DNA of 64,000 nt, from NCBI RefSeq assembly GCF_001942625.1, contig NZ_MLCL01000052.1, positions 43,725 to 107,724 of the forward strand, written 5' to 3'. The translations under genes and the position numbers were made by a program. The notes beneath the pieces are model-generated. The model was not told where the DNA came from. It did not search any database and worked only from the letters and a program-made list of their open reading frames with translations. Source of the stretch: Mycobacterium syngnathidarum. Its GTDB lineage: Bacteria; Actinomycetota; Actinomycetes; Mycobacteriales; Mycobacteriaceae. Shown here piece by piece: positions 62,709 through 64,000 of the stretch. How positions within the stretch are numbered: the first letter of the stretch is position 1; each line of letters starts with the position of its first letter.

Positions 62709-63872
62709 GTGCTTCGCATCGGGTTAACCGGCGGTATCGGCGCCGGGAAGTCAACAGTGTCGGCCACATTCAGCGATCTCGGCGGCATCGTCGTCGACGG
62801 CGACGTCATCGCCCGTGAGGTGGTCGAGCCCGGAACCGAGGGGCTGGCCAGGCTGGTCGAGGCATTCGGGGACGGCATCCTGCTGCCCGAGGGGGCGTTG
62901 AACCGTCCGGCTCTGGCGGCGGTCGCCTTCAGCGACGACGAGAAGCGCGCCACACTGAACGGCATCGTGCATCCGCTGGTGGCACATCGGCGGTCGGAGC
63001 TCATTGCCGCGGCCCACGAAGATGCCGTCATCGTCGAGGACATTCCGCTTTTGGTGGAATCGCAGATGGCGCCGATGTTCCCGTTGGTCATCATCGTCAA
63101 CGCCGACGCCGAACTGCGCGTCAGGCGACTCATCGAGTATCGCGGATTCACCGAGGAGGACGCCCGCGCCCGCATCGCCGCACAGGCCACCGAGGAGCAA
63201 CGCCGGGCTGTCGCCGATGTGTGGCTGGACAACTCGGGCAGTCCGGGCGCCGTCGTGGAGCAGGCTCGCGCACTCTGGCACGAGCGGATCCTGCCCTTCG
63301 CGCACAACCTGAAGGTTCGCCGCCCGGCCCGTCGCGATCCCGCCGTGGTGCCCTACGACGCGGCTTGGCCGGATCAGGCGCGCCGGATCTTGGCCCGGCT
63401 GAACACCGCTTGCGGGCACCGTGCGGTGCGTATCGACCACATCGGTTCGACCGCGGTGCCCGGGATGGACGCCAAGGACGTCATCGATGTGCAGGTGACG
63501 GTCGAGTCGCTGGACGTTGCCGACGAGCTCGCCGAGGCGTTGCTGACGGCCGGATATCCGGTGGTGCCGGGAATCACCGCAGACAACCCGCACGATGACG
63601 ATCCGGCGCTCTGGCACAAGCGTTTCCACGCCTCGGCCGATCCGGGCCGGCCAACGAATGTGCACATCAGGGTCGACGGTTGGCCCAATCAGCGGTTCGC
63701 GCTGATGTTCGTCGATTGGCTGCGGGCCAACCCCGGTGTGCAGGCCGACTACCTGGCCGCCAAGCGTGCCGCTTTGGCCACACCCGACTACGCCGTGGCC
63801 AAAGAGCCGTGGTTCCTGGATGCCTACCGCCGCGCCCAGCAGTGGGCTGACGCGACGGACTGGCAGCCCTAG
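62709..63872 (+). CDS. coaE: Dephospho-CoA kinase CoaE with C-terminal GrpB domain
   Basis: 387-aa bifunctional-looking protein. Residues 1 to about 200 are dephospho-CoA kinase, the last step of coenzyme A synthesis, with Walker A GLTGGIGAGKS. Residues about 205-380 are a GrpB/UPF0157 nucleotidyltransferase-fold domain (VRIDHIGSTAVPGMDAKDVI). The same fusion is present in M. tuberculosis CoaE. GTG 62709 is used. An IS element begins one base after its stop codon. Confidence 0.95.
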   Translation: MLRIGLTGGIGAGKSTVSATFSDLGGIVVDGDVIAREVVEPGTEGLARLVEAFGDGILLPEGALNRPALAAVAFSDDEKRATLNGIVHPLVAHRRSELIAAAHEDAVIVEDIPLLVESQMAPMFPLVIIVNADAELRVRRLIEYRGFTEEDARARIAAQATEEQRRAVADVWLDNSGSPGAVVEQARALWHERILPFAHNLKVRRPARRDPAVVPYDAAWPDQARRILARLNTACGHRAVRIDHIGSTAVPGMDAKDVIDVQVTVESLDVADELAEALLTAGYPVVPGITADNPHDDDPALWHKRFHASADPGRPTNVHIRVDGWPNQRFALMFVDWLRANPGVQADYLAAKRAALATPDYAVAKEPWFLDAYRRAQQWADATDWQP

Positions 63873-63921
63873 GTGTAATTCCCACACAGGTTGTGAACGG
63901 CGTGGTTAGCGGAAAATAGGT

Positions 63922-63978
63922 GAGGACCTCCGGTATCGGTGTGGTTACCACACACACCCCGATCACCGAGAGGTCCTC
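63922..63978 (+). promoter_or_regulatory. RBS-sequestering hairpin in the IS leader
   Basis: GAGGACCTC (63922-63930) is the exact complement of GAGGTCCTC (63970-63978), which covers the transposase ribosome site and touches its ATG. An inner stem GTGTGG-TTA-CCACAC lies at 63939-63953. In RNA this would hide the ribosome site. Confidence 0.5.
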
Positions 63979-64000
63979 ATGTCTCACCGTAATGCGTTCC
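63979..64000 (+). CDS. IS481-family transposase, N-terminal fragment
   Basis: ATG 63979 follows AGAGGTCC and opens MSHRNAF before the window ends. This opening is characteristic of IS481-type DDE transposases, but only seven codons are visible. Confidence 0.55.

Larger units (their letters stand above)
63874..64000 (+). mobile_element. Left end of an IS481-type insertion sequence (cut by the window edge)
   Basis: The element appears to start with TGTAATTCCCACAC directly after CCTAGG (63868-63873), the NCTAGN target favoured by IS481-family elements; the target includes the coaE stop codon. The first residues of its transposase (MSHRNAF) are typical of IS481 transposases. The right end and target duplication lie outside the window. 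Confidence 0.6.

Noticed and set aside
1..64000. CRISPR arrays, tRNA or rRNA genes
   Set aside because: No regularly spaced repeats, no cloverleaf with CCA-type end and no rRNA sequence were noticed.

Overview
The window is high-GC, gene-dense DNA from a fast-growing mycobacterium (Mycolicibacterium type, close in layout to M. smegmatis). The evidence is the pupylation/proteasome cluster (mpa, dop, pup, prcBA, pafA, pafBC), rbpA, lppI and lipT homologues, separate lnt and ppm1 genes (fused in M. tuberculosis), and the polA-rpsA-coaE block. Assignments come from reading the translations and from knowledge of mycobacterial gene order; no database search was run.

Layout. 1-10.4 kb: mpa, a convergent membrane-protein gene, the ectoine/hydroxyectoine operon ectABCD, then dop-pup-prcB-prcA. 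10.4-13.6 kb: a DUF2071 gene, an agmatine-to-putrescine pair (aguB-aguA) behind a strong inverted repeat, and a small membrane protein. 13.9-22.2 kb: pafA-pafB-pafC-tatA-tatC-helY and a DUF4333 protein. 22.2-26.4 kb: 5'-3' exonuclease and a thioesterase-like gene, divergent from pepE; an F420-dependent biliverdin-reductase homologue and an SDR. 26.4-38.1 kb: cobalamin biosynthesis in two blocks, cobL-cobM-cobK and cobG-cobH-cobIJ/cobN, separated by a kinase-like gene and its TetR regulator. 38.2-43.8 kb: two tandem PPOX proteins, FxsA, a YtcJ-like amidohydrolase, lnt and ppm1, closed by a near-ideal bidirectional terminator. 43.9-51.2 kb: rbpA, a zinc-finger protein, lppI, lipT, a copper amine oxidase, a kinase/lipocalin-like fusion and a DUF167 protein. 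51.3-55.8 kb: a lipid-transfer thiolase with its DUF35 partner, a hydrolase, an FAD monooxygenase and a divergent LysR. 55.8-64 kb: polA, a ThrE-like exporter, PrsW, rpsA, coaE, and the left end of an IS481-type element inserted at the coaE stop codon.

How the genes work together. Dop and PafA prepare and attach Pup, Mpa unfolds pupylated proteins into PrcBA, and the co-transcribed PafBC is the DNA-damage activator. EctABCD converts aspartate semialdehyde to hydroxyectoine. AguA and AguB convert agmatine to putrescine. CobG/H/IJ/K/L/M/N build the corrin ring up to cobalt insertion. Lnt and Ppm1 serve lipoprotein acylation and polyprenol-phosphate-mannose synthesis.

The most interesting non-coding signals are: (i) the same operator-like element, TGACA-N2-TGTCA, in front of both the tetR/kinase operon and a kinase-fusion gene 18 kb away; (ii) a perfect match to the KstR consensus in front of the DUF35-thiolase pair; (iii) a 15-bp perfect palindrome between ectA and ectB whose 10-bp core recurs upstream of ectA; (iv) a 9+9 bp inverted repeat at the aguBA start site; (v) an ECF-type promoter in front of rbpA; and (vi) many TANNNT boxes 6-8 nt before start codons, indicating leaderless transcripts.
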